The notes: generated by a model not told the origin, from the sequence alone. A stretch of 64,000 nucleotides of DNA from Pseudomonas sp. SORT22 (GCF_018417635.1 NZ_CP071007.1:1426501-1490500); one strand, 5' to 3'. Positions 34,385 to 44,837 are shown, numbered from the stretch's first letter. Translations and numbers: made by a program.

Positions 34385-36643
34385 ATGATTCGCCGTACCT
34401 TGCCTGCCGTATTCGCACTGTTGTTCAGCACGCCGCTGCTGGCTGGGCAACAGACGCTGTTCAGCTTCGTTCGCCCGGCCGCCGTGGTCAATGTGCTGAC
34501 CGAAGATGCCAGCCTGCCGCAGTACAATGCAGAGCAGACGGCCGAGGGCGAGGTGCTGCGCCGCGTGGTGTTCAACCCGGTGGCGCAGCCCAAGCTGCGC
34601 CTGACTCCGCAGGCCGGGGCCTGGGACTGGTCCAGCGCCACGGCCCTGACCTTGCGTCTGCAAAGTGCCATGGACTGGGCGCTGACCGTCGATGTCACGG
34701 TGCTAAGCAGCGACGGCAAGACCCTCACCAGCCGCATCGACCTGCCGGCGGGCCCGGCGCAAACCGTCTATGTACCGCTCAAGGCCAGTTCGCCGCTGAG
34801 CCAGGGCATGCGCGCCGGGCCGCCGATGCCTTGGGTGCACGAGGGCCAGCGGGTACTGCTGACCAGCAGCGCTGGCGAGGTCGATCTCAAGCAGGTGGTG
34901 TCGGTGACCTTGTCGATGAACAAGCCCAACGTCGCCCAGAGCATCCTCATCGAGCGCGTCGGCACCCAGGATGACGAGCAACTGCAAAAGGCCGTGTACA
35001 CCGGCCTGATCGACGGCTATGGCCAGTCGACCCGCGGTCGCTGGCCGGAAAAGATCGTCAGCGATGACCAGCTCAAGGCCGCCGCCGGCCGCGAACAGCT
35101 GCAGCTCAAAGGCTGGCTGAGCGAACGCAGCAAGCTCAAGCTCGACAAGTTCGGTGGCATCAGCGAAGGCCCGGCGTTCGAGGCCAAGGGCTTCTTTCGC
35201 ACCGAGAAACGCGAAGGTCGCTGGTACCTGGTGACCCCCGAAGGCCATCCGTTCTATTCCCTGGGCGTCAACACCGTGGCAGCCGACGGTGGCCGCACCT
35301 ATGTGGCAGGGCGCGAGAGCATGTTCAGCGCACTGCCGCAAGCAGGTGAGGCGCTGGCGCAGTTCTACGGTGAAGGCAACAACAACGACGGCAATGGCTC
35401 GGCCCGTGGTCGCAACTTCAACCAGGGGCGCTGGTTCGACTTCTATGCCGCCAACATCGAGCGCAGCCACTCCACCCCATGCACGCCGGTGGCGGCCAGT
35501 GACAAAGGCGCGGCGGTGGACTGTCCACCCGCCAGCTTCGACAAGCAGCGCTGGCAGGGCCACACCCTCGACCGCCTGCAAGCCTGGGGCTTCAATACCC
35601 TGGGCAACTGGAGCGAGCCGACGCTTGGCCAGGCCAATCGCATGCCGTACACCTTGCCGCTGTCGATCGTTGGTGACTACACCAGCATCAGCACCGGCAT
35701 GGACTGGTGGGGCGGCATGCCTGACCCGTTCGACCCGCGCTTTGCCATGGCCACCGAGCGTGCGGTGGCGATTGCCGCCCGCGATCACCGCGACGACCCC
35801 TGGCTGATCGGCTACTTTGCCGACAACGAGCTGGCCTGGGCCGCCCCCGGTGACGATCCCAAGGCCCGCTACGCCCTGGCCTACGGCACCTTGCGCCTGA
35901 CCACCGATGTACCGGCCAAGCGTGCCTTCCTCAAGCAGTTGCGCGACAAGTACCGCAACCAGGCCGGCCTGTCCAAGGCCTGGGGCATCGATCTGCCCGC
36001 TTGGGAGCTGATGGAAGACCCAGGGTTCGAACCGCCGCTGCCAAGCCCTGAGCACCCGGAAATCGAGGCCGACTTCAAATACTTCCAGAAAGTCTTCGCC
36101 GAAACCTATTTCAAGACCATTTCCGACTCGCTGAAGTGGCATGCGCCCAATCATCTGTTGCTTGGCGGCCGTTATGCCGTGAGCACCCCGGAAGCAGTCG
36201 GCGCCTGTGCCGAGTACTGCGACGTCATCAGCTTCAATTTCTACACGCCCAAACCGCAGGACGGCTACGACTTCAACCAGCTCAAGGCGCTGGACAAGCC
36301 GGTGCTGGTCTCCGAGTTCCAGTTCGGTTCCCGCGACCGTGGCCCGTTCTGGCCGGGGCCGATGGAGGTGGCCAAGGAAGAGGGCAGGGCGCCGGCCTAT
36401 GCCAGCTTCATCAAGGCCGCGCTGGATGAACCGTCAATCGTCGGTGTGCACTGGTTCCAGTACCTCGACCAACCTGCCAGCGGGCGCCTGCTCGATGGCG
36501 AGAACGGCCATTTCGGCCTGGTCGGCATTACCGATGTACCGTTCCAGGGCTTTGTCGACGGCGTGCGCAGGAGCAATCTGCAAACCCAGGAACAGTTCGG
36601 TAAAACCCTGGTGACCCCGGAAAAAGCGCCGAAGACTCCCTGA
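34385..36643 (+). CDS. agarase-like glycoside hydrolase, secreted
   Basis: 752 residues with a signal peptide (MIRRTLPAVFALLFSTPLLA). An N-terminal beta-sandwich (about 25-190) is followed by a TIM barrel. Retaining GH-A features are the Asn-Glu pair DNELAW with E482 as acid/base and VLVSEFQFGS with E644 as nucleophile. FRTEKREGRWYLVTPEGHPF and FYSLGVNT resemble GH50/GH42-type beta-agarases. The real substrate in a soil pseudomonad is unknown; an exopolysaccharide or plant galactan are options. It stands alone, after dinG. Confidence 0.82.
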   Translation: MIRRTLPAVFALLFSTPLLAGQQTLFSFVRPAAVVNVLTEDASLPQYNAEQTAEGEVLRRVVFNPVAQPKLRLTPQAGAWDWSSATALTLRLQSAMDWALTVDVTVLSSDGKTLTSRIDLPAGPAQTVYVPLKASSPLSQGMRAGPPMPWVHEGQRVLLTSSAGEVDLKQVVSVTLSMNKPNVAQSILIERVGTQDDEQLQKAVYTGLIDGYGQSTRGRWPEKIVSDDQLKAAAGREQLQLKGWLSERSKLKLDKFGGISEGPAFEAKGFFRTEKREGRWYLVTPEGHPFYSLGVNTVAADGGRTYVAGRESMFSALPQAGEALAQFYGEGNNNDGNGSARGRNFNQGRWFDFYAANIERSHSTPCTPVAASDKGAAVDCPPASFDKQRWQGHTLDRLQAWGFNTLGNWSEPTLGQANRMPYTLPLSIVGDYTSISTGMDWWGGMPDPFDPRFAMATERAVAIAARDHRDDPWLIGYFADNELAWAAPGDDPKARYALAYGTLRLTTDVPAKRAFLKQLRDKYRNQAGLSKAWGIDLPAWELMEDPGFEPPLPSPEHPEIEADFKYFQKVFAETYFKTISDSLKWHAPNHLLLGGRYAVSTPEAVGACAEYCDVISFNFYTPKPQDGYDFNQLKALDKPVLVSEFQFGSRDRGPFWPGPMEVAKEEGRAPAYASFIKAALDEPSIVGVHWFQYLDQPASGRLLDGENGHFGLVGITDVPFQGFVDGVRRSNLQTQEQFGKTLVTPEKAPKTP

Positions 36644-36750
36644 CACCTGCTGCCGGGCATGCACCGCCCGGCTTCTGTCTGTTCCCAAATCGTGCGCAGG
36701 CTGAAACAATGCACAGCCATTTGATAAGCCGGTTTCGCGGGAGTTGCTGG

Positions 36751-37896
36751 GTGCAGATTCAGGGTCATTACGAGCTTAAGTTTGAAGCGGTACGTGAAGC
36801 CTTTGCGGCGCTGTTCGACGATCCTCAGGAGCGTGGCGCGGCGCTGTGCATCCAGGTTGGCGGCGAAACCGTCATCGACCTCTGGGCCGGCAGCGCCGAT
36901 AAAGACGGCGCCGAGGCCTGGCACAGCGATACCATTGCCAACCTGTTCTCCTGCACCAAGATGTTCACCGCCGTAACCGCCCTGCAGCTGGTCGGCGAAG
37001 GCAAGCTGGCCCTGGATGCGCCGGTGGCGCGGTACTGGCCGGAGTTCGCCCAGGCCGACAAGCAATCGATCACCTTGCGGCAACTGCTCAGCCATCGCGC
37101 CGGTGTGCCGGCCCTGCGTGAGCTGATGCCGGCCGAAGCCCTCTACGACTGGCACGCCATGGTCCAGGCACTGGCTGGCGAATCACCGTGGTGGACCCCG
37201 GGTACGGCCCACGGCTATGCGGCCATTACCTTTGGCTGGTTGATCGGCGAACTGATTCGCCGTGCCGATGGCCGCGAGCCAGGCGAATCGATCGTTGCCC
37301 GCACGGCCAGGCCGCTGGGCCTGGACTTTCATATCGGCCTTGGCGAAGAAGACTTCCCCCGCGTTGCGCATATCGCCCGCAGCAAAGGCAACATGGGCGA
37401 CGAGGCGGCCCAGCGCCTGCTCCAGGTCACCCTGCGCGAGCCGCAAGCCCTGTCGACCCGGGCCTTTACCAACCCGCCGGGGATGCTTACCAGCGTCAAC
37501 AAACCCGAGTGGCGGCGCATGCAGCAACCGGCGGCCAACGGCCACGGCAACGCCCGCAGCCTCGCCGGTTTCTACGCAGGCCTGCTCGATGGCGGTTTGC
37601 TGGAGTCGGAGCTGCTCGATGAGCTGACCCGCGAGCACAGCCTTGGCCAGGATCGGACTTTGCTGACCTCGACCCGTTTCGGTCTTGGCTGCATGCTTGA
37701 CCAGCCGAGCGTCGCCAACGCGACCTTTGGTCTGGGCGCGCGCGCCTTCGGTCACCCGGGGGCGGGCGGTTCGGTGGGCTTTGCCGATCCGGAACACGAT
37801 GTTTCCTTTGGTTTTGTTACCAATACCCTGGGCCCTTACGTGCTCATGGACCCTCGGGCGCAGAAGCTGGTGCGGGTATTGGCCAGCTGCCTTTGA
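36751..37896 (+). CDS. serine hydrolase, class C beta-lactamase/EstB family
   Basis: 381 residues from GTG at 36751, with GGGAG 8 bases upstream; an in-frame ATG at 36709 would add 14 residues without a good ribosome site. The catalytic SxxK is S67-C-T-K70 (NLFSCTKMF). The Tyr motif is HGYAAITFGWLIGEL (YAA, as in esterases, rather than the lactamase YxN), and HPGAGGS near the C-terminus is the third motif. No signal peptide. It fits the cytosolic esterase group, matching the predicted esterase beside the OmpA gene and pdxH in P. aeruginosa. Confidence 0.88.
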   Translation: MQIQGHYELKFEAVREAFAALFDDPQERGAALCIQVGGETVIDLWAGSADKDGAEAWHSDTIANLFSCTKMFTAVTALQLVGEGKLALDAPVARYWPEFAQADKQSITLRQLLSHRAGVPALRELMPAEALYDWHAMVQALAGESPWWTPGTAHGYAAITFGWLIGELIRRADGREPGESIVARTARPLGLDFHIGLGEEDFPRVAHIARSKGNMGDEAAQRLLQVTLREPQALSTRAFTNPPGMLTSVNKPEWRRMQQPAANGHGNARSLAGFYAGLLDGGLLESELLDELTREHSLGQDRTLLTSTRFGLGCMLDQPSVANATFGLGARAFGHPGAGGSVGFADPEHDVSFGFVTNTLGPYVLMDPRAQKLVRVLASCL

Positions 37897-37995
37897 TCGG
37901 TTAACCCCCATGGGGCCTGAACCCTTTGGCTATTCTGAATTCCAAAGCCCTGCATTGCTGGGCCAAATTTCTTTCATTTTCATGGTGTATCGCTG

Positions 37996-38976
37996 ATGTC
38001 TTCGCATAAATCCTTAGCTCTCGCCCTGTGCCTGGCCGTGACCGGCTGCGCGCAGCATCCTCAGAAAGATGGCGCCGCAGATGCCGGCTTCAACTGGTGG
38101 CCGTTTGGCTCGGACCAGGTCGTCGACAAGGAAGTTAAGGAAGTGGTCACCGAAAAAGTCGCCAAGGCCGACGCCAAGTCGGAAAGCGCCAGCCGCTGGT
38201 GGTGGCCGTTTGGTGACGACGCCAAGGGCAAGACCGCTGCCGTACCGAAAATCGACCACAAGGCCACCCAGGCCTGGCTCGACAGCTACGAGCCAAAGCT
38301 GCGCGAAGCGATCAAGGACAGCAAGTTCGAAGTCGAGCGCCGTGAAGACGTATTGGTCGTGACCGTGCCGGTCGACAGCTCCTACAACCCGGATCGCCCA
38401 GCGATGCTGCTGCCGGTCACCCTCGGCCCGATCACTCGCGTAGCCAAAGCCGTCGAGGCCGACAAGCAGACTGCCGTGCTGGTCCTGGGGCATGCCGACA
38501 CCAGCGGTGTTGCCGCCGCCAACACCAAACTCAGCCAGGAGCGCGCCGGTTCCGTGGCGGCGATCTTCCGCCTCAGCGGCCTGGAGCGAGATCGCCTGAT
38601 GCTGCGCGGCATGGGCTCGCAAATGCCGCGTGCAGCCAACGACAGCGTTGAAGGCCGTGCCTTGAACCGTCGCGTTGAACTGGTACTCACCCCGCAGAAC
38701 ACTATGGTTGCCCTGCTGGCCAAGTACAAGCAGCCAACCCCGAGCCCGGCCGAACTGGTTGCCGTACAGGATGCCAAGGCTCCGGCCAAGGCTGCTGCGA
38801 AACCGGCTGCCAAGCCTGCAGCCAAGGCCCCAGCGAAAAAGGCCACTGTGGCCAAGAAAGCCGCGCCGGCCAAGGCCGCTGCCAAGAAGCCTGCCGCCAA
38901 GCCTGCGGCGAAGAAGGCGGCGGCACCGGCGGCGAAAAAAGTCGCCGCCAACACCAGCCCTGCGAAGACCAACTGA
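37996..38976 (+). CDS. OmpA-family lipoprotein with lysine/alanine-rich tail
   Basis: 326 residues. Lipobox ALCLAVTGC. Two tryptophan-rich patches, NWWPFGSD and WWWPFGDD, flank a charged helix. An OmpA-like domain follows (LLPVTLGPITRVAKAVE, VLGHADTSGVAAANTKLSQE, NRRVELVL). From about 256 the protein turns into a KAPAKAAAKPAA-type repeat rich in Lys, Ala and Pro, much like histone H1 or AlgP tails. On a periplasmic protein, such a cationic tail could bind LPS or teichoic-like anions (inference). pdxH follows 18 bases later. Confidence 0.9.
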   Translation: MSSHKSLALALCLAVTGCAQHPQKDGAADAGFNWWPFGSDQVVDKEVKEVVTEKVAKADAKSESASRWWWPFGDDAKGKTAAVPKIDHKATQAWLDSYEPKLREAIKDSKFEVERREDVLVVTVPVDSSYNPDRPAMLLPVTLGPITRVAKAVEADKQTAVLVLGHADTSGVAAANTKLSQERAGSVAAIFRLSGLERDRLMLRGMGSQMPRAANDSVEGRALNRRVELVLTPQNTMVALLAKYKQPTPSPAELVAVQDAKAPAKAAAKPAAKPAAKAPAKKATVAKKAAPAKAAAKKPAAKPAAKKAAAPAAKKVAANTSPAKTN

Positions 38977-38994
38977 TCGTCAAGGAACGCAGTA

Positions 38995-39642
38995 ATGACC
39001 CAGTCCCTGGCCGATATGCGCCGCGATTACACCCGCGATGGCCTGACCGAAGCCCAGGCTCCGGCGCAGCCGTTCGCGTTGTTTCGTCAATGGTTCGATG
39101 ATGCCCTGAACACCGAGCAGCCACCGGTGGAAGCCAACGCCATGACCCTGGCGACGGTGGATAGCGAAGGCCGCCCGCATTGCCGGATCGTCCTGCTCAA
39201 GGGCCTGGACGAGGAGGGTTTTACCTTCTTCACCAACTACGACAGCGCCAAGGGCCAGCAGCTGCTGGCCAACCCGTTCGCGGCCATGACCTTCTTCTGG
39301 CCGGCGCTGGAGCGTCAGGTGCGTATTGAGGGCCGGGTGGTCAAGGTCAGCCCGCAAGAATCGGACGAGTATTACCAGGTGCGCCCGCTGGGCAGCCGCC
39401 TGGGCGCCTGGGCCTCACCGCAGAGCCGGGTGATCGCCAACCGCGCCGAGCTCGAGGGCCTGGTCAAGGCCACCGAACAGCGCTTTAGCGACAACCAGCC
39501 ACACTGCCCGGAGCACTGGGGTGGCTACCGCCTGCTACCCGAGCGCATCGAGTTCTGGCAGGGCCGCGCCAGCCGCCTGCACGACCGCCTCAACTATCGC
39601 TTGCAGCAAGGTAACTGGCTGCGTGAGCGCCTCGCGCCTTAA
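38995..39642 (+). CDS. pdxH: pyridoxamine 5'-phosphate oxidase
   Basis: 215 residues, family length. FMN and substrate motifs are intact: [67 protein letters not shown], and the end [16 protein letters not shown] then W-RLAP. It makes pyridoxal 5'-phosphate with FMN and O2. It follows the OmpA gene closely and overlaps a convergent small gene by 4 bases. Confidence 0.97.
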   Translation: MTQSLADMRRDYTRDGLTEAQAPAQPFALFRQWFDDALNTEQPPVEANAMTLATVDSEGRPHCRIVLLKGLDEEGFTFFTNYDSAKGQQLLANPFAAMTFFWPALERQVRIEGRVVKVSPQESDEYYQVRPLGSRLGAWASPQSRVIANRAELEGLVKATEQRFSDNQPHCPEHWGGYRLLPERIEFWQGRASRLHDRLNYRLQQGNWLRERLAP

Positions 39643-39875
39643 TCGGCCTGGTAACCGGCGGCCTCGCGTTCCAGCCAGGCCGCCAGTTCACTGCGTTTGA
39701 CCTTTTGCGCCTTGGCGCTGTCCAGACGTTGTAGCATGAAGGCTTTCTTGCCTTCGTCCTGGCCTGCCAGCGACAAGGCCAGGTCACGGTCCATCCAGCG
39801 CTTGATGCGAACGTAGATCCACCAGTGGAAGTACAAGCCTGCCACGGTGGTTATGACGACGATGAAGTAATCCAT
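39639..39875 (-). CDS. small single-helix membrane protein
   Basis: 78 residues. One N-terminal helix ([20 protein letters not shown]) is followed by a basic amphipathic cytoplasmic region ([32 protein letters not shown]). Family unknown, but a gene occupies this place beside pdxH in other pseudomonads. Convergent with pdxH (4-base overlap). Confidence 0.75.
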   Translation of the reverse strand: MDYFIVVITTVAGLYFHWWIYVRIKRWMDRDLALSLAGQDEGKKAFMLQRLDSAKAQKVKRSELAAWLEREAAGYQAD

Positions 39876-40023
39876 GTCTATCCTTGCGCTAGAAGTTTCT
39901 ACAGGCTGCCCCGATAGCAACAGGCTGTACGGAAGCTGAATGGAAGCAATTTTACCCCGCATGTGTCGTGACAGTCGTCAATGCGCGGAGTCTAATGAGC
40001 ATCTGTCTTACGGAGATCATCCA

Positions 40024-40488
40024 ATGCGTAAATCTGTTCTGCTGGTGGCAAGCTTCACCACAATGTCGCTGCTGCTTGGTGGTTGTGCCTCGAGCCTGAC
40101 CGGCGATTCGTACTCCCGTGATGAAGCGCGCCGTGTGCAGACCGTGCGCATGGGCACCATCGAGTCCCTGCGGCCGGTAAAAATCGAAGGGACCAAGACC
40201 CCGATCGGCGGCGGCGCCGGTGCCATCGTCGGCGGCGTCGCCGGCAGTGCGGTAGGTGGTGGCCGCGGCAGTATCGTTGCCGCCGTGATCGGCGCCGTGG
40301 CCGGTGGCCTGGCAGGCTCCGCCGCCGAAGAAGGCCTGACCCGCACCCAAGGCGTGGAAATCACCGTGCGTGAAGATGACGGCAGCATGCGTGCCTACGT
40401 GCAGGCCGTGCAGCAGAACGAGATCTTCCGCGTCGGCGAGCGTGTGCGGATCATGACCGTCGACGGCACCAGTCGCGTCACTCACTGA
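40024..40488 (+). CDS. SlyB-like outer-membrane lipoprotein
   Basis: 154 residues. Lipobox LLLGGC. The glycine-zipper 2TM segment GGGAGAIVGGVAGSAVGGGR with a second one (AAVIGAVAGGLAGSAAEEG) is followed by a C-terminal beta domain (VEITVREDDGSMRAYVQAV, FRVGERVRIM). SlyB-type proteins form rings with outer-membrane proteins under envelope stress and are PhoP-linked in enterobacteria; that control is not shown here. A terminator follows. Confidence 0.92.
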   Translation: MRKSVLLVASFTTMSLLLGGCASSLTGDSYSRDEARRVQTVRMGTIESLRPVKIEGTKTPIGGGAGAIVGGVAGSAVGGGRGSIVAAVIGAVAGGLAGSAAEEGLTRTQGVEITVREDDGSMRAYVQAVQQNEIFRVGERVRIMTVDGTSRVTH

Positions 40489-40504
40489 GTTTTGCACCAC
40501 CCAT

Positions 40505-40543
40505 TAAAAACCCCGACTCGGCAAAGCCGGTCGGGGTTTTTTA
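40505..40543. terminator. bidirectional terminator between slyB-like gene and nhaA
   Basis: CCCCGAC-T-CGGC-AAA-GCCG-GTCGGGG stem with five A before and six T after. Confidence 0.92.
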
Positions 40544-40555
40544 TTGCCTTGAGAC

Positions 40556-41737
40556 TCAGGCCGTGACGGGCTTGCGACTCGACAGCGCGGTGATGCCATA
40601 GCCGATCAGCGCGGCCAGAATGGAGCCGGTGAGAATGCCCATGCGGTCCATGCCGGCGTATTCGCTGCTACCCGGCACGAAGGCCAGGGAGCCGACAAAC
40701 AGGCTCATGGTGAAGCCGATGCCGCAGAGAATCGCCACACCCAGCACCTGGCCCCAGTTGGCACCCGCCGGCAAGGCGGCCATGCCTGCCTTGATCATCA
40801 CCCAGGCGAAGCCGAACACGCCGAGGGTCTTGCCCACCAGCAAACCTACGGCAATGCCCATCGGCACGTGATGGGTGAAGCTTTCGAGGCTGACCCCGGC
40901 CAGTGACACACCGGCGTTGGCGAAGGCGAACAGCGGCAGGATGCCATAGGCAACCCAGGGGTGCAGGGCATGCTCCAGGCTCAGCAGCGGCGAAGGCTCG
41001 GCGTTCTTGGTGCGCAGCGGAATGCACAGCGCCAGGGTGACACCGGCCAGGGTGGCGTGCACACCGCTCTTGAGCACGCAGACCCAGAGGATCAGGCCGA
41101 CCACCATGTACGGGCCAAGCTTGACCACGCCCATGCGGTTCATCGCGATCAGTACCAGCAGGCAAGCTGCCGCCAGGCCCAGCGACAGGCTCGACAGGGT
41201 ACCCGAGTAGAACAGGGCGATAACGATGATCGCCCCCAGGTCGTCGATGATCGCCAGGGTCATCAGGAACAGCTTGAGTGAAACCGGTACGCGCTTGCCG
41301 AGCAAGGCCAGCACGCCAAGAGCGAAGGCGATGTCGGTGGCCATGGGGATTGCCCAGCCAGCCACGGCAGCCGGGTTGTCCTTGTTGAGGAACCAGTAGA
41401 TCAGCGCCGGTACCACCATGCCGCCGATAGCGGCTGCGCCGGGCAAGACGATCTGCGAAGGCTTGGACAGATGCCCGTCGACCACCTCGCGCTTGACCTC
41501 CAGGCCAATCAGCAGAAAGAACAGGGCCATCAGCCCGTCGTTGATCCATAACAACAGGGGCTTGGCGATTTTCAGCGCGCCAATCTGGGCGACTACGGGA
41601 ACATCCAGCAAGCCGTTGTACAGGTACGACAAGGGCGAGTTGTTGATGATCAAGGCCAGGGCAGCTGCAGCAATCAGTAATAGACCGCTGGCAGCTTCCA
41701 ACTGAAAGAAACGAGTGAAAGTGCTACGCAGGGGCAA
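40556..41737 (-). CDS. nhaA: Na+/H+ antiporter NhaA
   Basis: 393 residues from a TTG start at 41737 (TGGAG 7 bases upstream, product opening [17 protein letters not shown]); an in-frame GTG at 41773 would add 12 residues. Twelve helices. The ion-binding Asp pair is in [39 protein letters not shown] is the discontinuous helix IV, and [19 protein letters not shown] is helix XI. It exports Na+/Li+ against H+ at alkaline pH. It is transcribed alone. Confidence 0.95.
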   Translation of the reverse strand: MPLRSTFTRFFQLEAASGLLLIAAAALALIINNSPLSYLYNGLLDVPVVAQIGALKIAKPLLLWINDGLMALFFLLIGLEVKREVVDGHLSKPSQIVLPGAAAIGGMVVPALIYWFLNKDNPAAVAGWAIPMATDIAFALGVLALLGKRVPVSLKLFLMTLAIIDDLGAIIVIALFYSGTLSSLSLGLAAACLLVLIAMNRMGVVKLGPYMVVGLILWVCVLKSGVHATLAGVTLALCIPLRTKNAEPSPLLSLEHALHPWVAYGILPLFAFANAGVSLAGVSLESFTHHVPMGIAVGLLVGKTLGVFGFAWVMIKAGMAALPAGANWGQVLGVAILCGIGFTMSLFVGSLAFVPGSSEYAGMDRMGILTGSILAALIGYGITALSSRKPVTA

Positions 41738-41960
41738 GGGCGCTCTCCATCCTGAAGGTTCTGATAGGGGCACACCCTACCCTGTGGTGATATTCTTTAA
41801 AACAAAAACTATATTCTTTTTTGTTATAAGCTGTAACCAACTCACGCCATGCAGCCTAGCAGTTGCAGTCGATAATTCACCGTGGCTGTATCTGTAGCAA
41901 TTATCAGAATTTTCCTAACATGTTCTGCTGAACTTCGAACTTTTTGCCCGAGAATCGACT

Positions 41961-43055
41961 ATGACCGATCACCGCCAGTGGGCCCGTGAAGCCATCCGCA
42001 TCATCGAAGCGGACTTCCAGCGCAGCGCCGATACCCACCTGATCCCGCTGCCGCTGCCTGGGTTTCCTGAGGTCGAGCTGTATTTCAAGGATGAGTCGAG
42101 CCACCCCACCGGCAGCCTCAAGCACCGGCTCGCGCGTTCGTTGTTTCTTTATGCCCTGTGTAACGGCTGGTTGCGTCCGGGCGCGCCGGTGATCGAGGCG
42201 TCGAGCGGCTCGACGGCGATTTCCGAAGCCTACTTTGCGCGCTTGCTTGGGCTGCCCTTCATTGCCGTGGTACCGGCCAGTACCTCGCAGGAAAAGATCG
42301 CCCAGATCGCCTTCTATGGTGGCCAGAGCCACCTGGTGCAGGATCCGACGCAGATCTACGCCGAGTCCGAGCGTCTGGCCCGGGAAAGCGGCGGACACTT
42401 CATGGACCAGTTCACCTATGCCGAGCGCGCTACCGACTGGCGGGCGAACAACAACATCGCCGAGTCGATCTTTGCCCAGATGCGCTTCGAGCAATTCCCC
42501 GAACCGAGCTGGCTGATTTCCAGCCCCGGTACCGGTGGCACTACCGCGACCCTGGGCCGTTACGTGCGTTATCGCCAGCACGCCACCCGAGTGTTGTGCG
42601 CCGATGCCGAGCGCTCGGTATTTTTCGACTGCTACAAGACCGGTGACCGCTCGCTGCGCCTGGACTGCGGTTCGCGCATCGAAGGCATCGGCCGGCCGCG
42701 GGTCGAGGCGTCATTCCTGGCGCAGGTGATTGACGCCATGGTCAAGGTGCCGGACGCCCTGTCACTGGCGGCCATGCATTACCTGGCCCAGCGCCTGGGT
42801 CGGCGGGTCGGCGGCTCCAGCGGCACCAACCTGATCGGCGCCCTGGCGGCGGCGCAACACATGCGCGCGGCGGGGGAGGCCGGCTCGATCGTGGCGATCC
42901 TCTGCGACGGCGGCGATCGCTACGCCACTACCTACTATGACCAGGACTGGTTGAGCGGGCAGGGGTATCAGCTGGAGGGGATGATCGCGGCGGTGACGGC
43001 GTGTGTCGAGCGCGGTGAGGCGTTGCCGGAGTCGGTGTTGCGCGAGGGCGTTTGA
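41961..43055 (+). CDS. PLP-dependent cysteine synthase-family protein
   Basis: 364 residues, fold type II. The PLP lysine is in [15 protein letters not shown]; the substrate loop is [16 protein letters not shown]; the phosphate-binding glycine loop is [15 protein letters not shown]. Longer than CysK/CysM (about 310). Relatives include the L-cysteine desulfhydrase Cds1 group, which releases H2S; synthase or desulfhydrase activity cannot be decided from sequence. It is divergent from nhaA with a 223-base AT-rich gap between them. Confidence 0.85.
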   Translation: MTDHRQWAREAIRIIEADFQRSADTHLIPLPLPGFPEVELYFKDESSHPTGSLKHRLARSLFLYALCNGWLRPGAPVIEASSGSTAISEAYFARLLGLPFIAVVPASTSQEKIAQIAFYGGQSHLVQDPTQIYAESERLARESGGHFMDQFTYAERATDWRANNNIAESIFAQMRFEQFPEPSWLISSPGTGGTTATLGRYVRYRQHATRVLCADAERSVFFDCYKTGDRSLRLDCGSRIEGIGRPRVEASFLAQVIDAMVKVPDALSLAAMHYLAQRLGRRVGGSSGTNLIGALAAAQHMRAAGEAGSIVAILCDGGDRYATTYYDQDWLSGQGYQLEGMIAAVTACVERGEALPESVLREGV

Positions 43056-43060
43056 AGGCG

Positions 43061-43099
43061 GGGCTGCTTTGCAGCCCATCGCCGGCAACGCCGGCGATG
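43061..43099. repeat. REP-like double hairpin, class 2
   Basis: GGGCTGCTTTGCAGCCC (43061-43077) then CATCGCCGG/CCGGCGATG (43077-43099), between convergent genes. Confidence 0.7.
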
Positions 43100-43117
43100 G
43101 CTTTGTTGCGATATGAA

Positions 43118-44731
43118 TCAGGCCTGCAGACCGAGCATGCTGCGCGCCACCGCTTCCGCAATGCGAATCCCGTCGACACCTGCCGAAAGGATCCCGCCGG
43201 CATAACCAGCACCTTCACCCGCCGGGAACAGGCCCTTGAGGTTCAGGCTCTGCATGCTGGCATCACGGGTGATGCGCAGCGGCGATGAGGTGCGGGTTTC
43301 GATCCCGGTCAACACCGCGTCTGGCAGGTTGTAGCCCTTGATCTGCCGATCGAAGGCTGGCAATGCTTCGCGAATGGCTTCGATGGCAAAATCCGGCAGG
43401 CTTGGCGCCAGGTCGCCGAGGTTCACCCCCGGTTTGTAGGACGGCTCGACACTGCCGATGGCGGTGGACGGCCGCCCGGCAACGAAGTCACCGACCAGCT
43501 GCGCAGGTGCCTGGTAGTTGCTGCCGCCCAGCACGTAAGCGTGGGCTTCGAGTTTTTCCTGCAGCTCGATACCGGCCAGCGGGCCACCCGGGTAGTCCTG
43601 CTCGGGGGTAATGCCGACAACAATACCGGAGTTGGCATTGCGCTCGTTACGCGAGTACTGGCTCATGCCGTTGGTGACTACCCGGCCCGGCTCGCTGGTA
43701 GCGGCAACCACGGTGCCGCCCGGGCACATGCAGAAGCTGTAGACCGAACGGCCGTTCTTGGCGTGGTACACCAGCTTGTAATCGGCTGCACCGAGTTTCG
43801 GGTGGCCGGCATACTTGCCCAGGCGCGCCTGGTCGATCAGCGATTGCGGGTGCTCGATCCGAAAACCGATGGAGAACGGCTTGGCTTCCATGAACACGCC
43901 ACGGGCGTGCAGCATGCGGAAGGTGTCACGGGCACTGTGGCCCAGGGCCAGGACGACGTGGCGCGAGTGCAGCTGTTCGCCACTTTCCAGGACTACGCCA
44001 TTGAGCTGGCCGTCGTCCATCAACAGGTCGGTGACCTTCTGTTCGAAGCGTACTTCGCCGCCCAGCGCCTGAATTTCCTGACGCATGTTTTCGACCATGC
44101 CGGTCAGGCGGAAGGTACCGATGTGCGGCTTGCTGACGTAGAGGATCTCGTCCGGTGCACCGGCTCTGACGAACTCGTGCAATACCTTGCGGCCGTGGTG
44201 CTGCGGGTCCTTGATCTGGCTGTACAGCTTGCCGTCGGAGAAGGTCCCGGCGCCGCCTTCGCCGAACTGCACGTTCGACTCGGGATTGAGCACGCTTTTG
44301 CGCCACAGGCCCCAGGTGTCCTTGGTGCGCTGGCGAACTTCCTTGCCGCGCTCGAGGATGATCGGCTTGAAGCCCATCTGCGCCAGCAGCAGGCCGGCGA
44401 AGATCCCGCACGGGCCGAAGCCGACCACAATGGGCCGCTCCTGCAGGTCGGCAGGTGCCTGGCCAACCACTTTGTAGCTGACATCGGGGGCGACGTTGAC
44501 GTTGTGATCGTCGGCGAACTTTTGCAGCAGTTCGGCTTCGTTGCTCGCCTGCAGGTCGATGGTGTAGATGAACAGCAGCTCGCTGTTCTTCTTGCGCGCA
44601 TCGTAGCTGCGCTTGAACAGGGTGAAGTCCAGCAGTTGCTCGTCGCTGATCCCAAGGCGTTGCACGATGGCCTCGCGCAGGGCTTCATCAGGATGATCCA
44701 GCGGCAGCTTCAGTTCGGTGATTCGTAACAT
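43118..44731 (-). CDS. FAD-dependent oxidoreductase (COG2509 type)
   Basis: 537 residues. An N-terminal domain (about 1-90, SYDARKKNSELLFIYTIDLQ) precedes the FAD-binding GxGPxG (VVGFGPCGIFAGLLLAQMG). FGEGGAGTFSDGKLYSQIKD, SFCMCPGGTVVAATSEPG, and C-terminal GLFPAGEGAGYAGGILSAGVD are family marks. It is an uncharacterised dehydrogenase group seen across bacteria. An in-frame start 8 codons upstream (44755) is possible; neither has a strong ribosome site. Confidence 0.88.
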   Translation of the reverse strand: MLRITELKLPLDHPDEALREAIVQRLGISDEQLLDFTLFKRSYDARKKNSELLFIYTIDLQASNEAELLQKFADDHNVNVAPDVSYKVVGQAPADLQERPIVVGFGPCGIFAGLLLAQMGFKPIILERGKEVRQRTKDTWGLWRKSVLNPESNVQFGEGGAGTFSDGKLYSQIKDPQHHGRKVLHEFVRAGAPDEILYVSKPHIGTFRLTGMVENMRQEIQALGGEVRFEQKVTDLLMDDGQLNGVVLESGEQLHSRHVVLALGHSARDTFRMLHARGVFMEAKPFSIGFRIEHPQSLIDQARLGKYAGHPKLGAADYKLVYHAKNGRSVYSFCMCPGGTVVAATSEPGRVVTNGMSQYSRNERNANSGIVVGITPEQDYPGGPLAGIELQEKLEAHAYVLGGSNYQAPAQLVGDFVAGRPSTAIGSVEPSYKPGVNLGDLAPSLPDFAIEAIREALPAFDRQIKGYNLPDAVLTGIETRTSSPLRITRDASMQSLNLKGLFPAGEGAGYAGGILSAGVDGIRIAEAVARSMLGLQA

Positions 44732-44837
44732 GGCAGGGTCCAGTATCCCGGCCATGGACGGCCGGCGGCTTTACACAAACCGCCAAGTATAAGCTGTTCG
44801 CCGCCTTTGCAGGCAGGTTAAACGCAGGCGCCGATGA

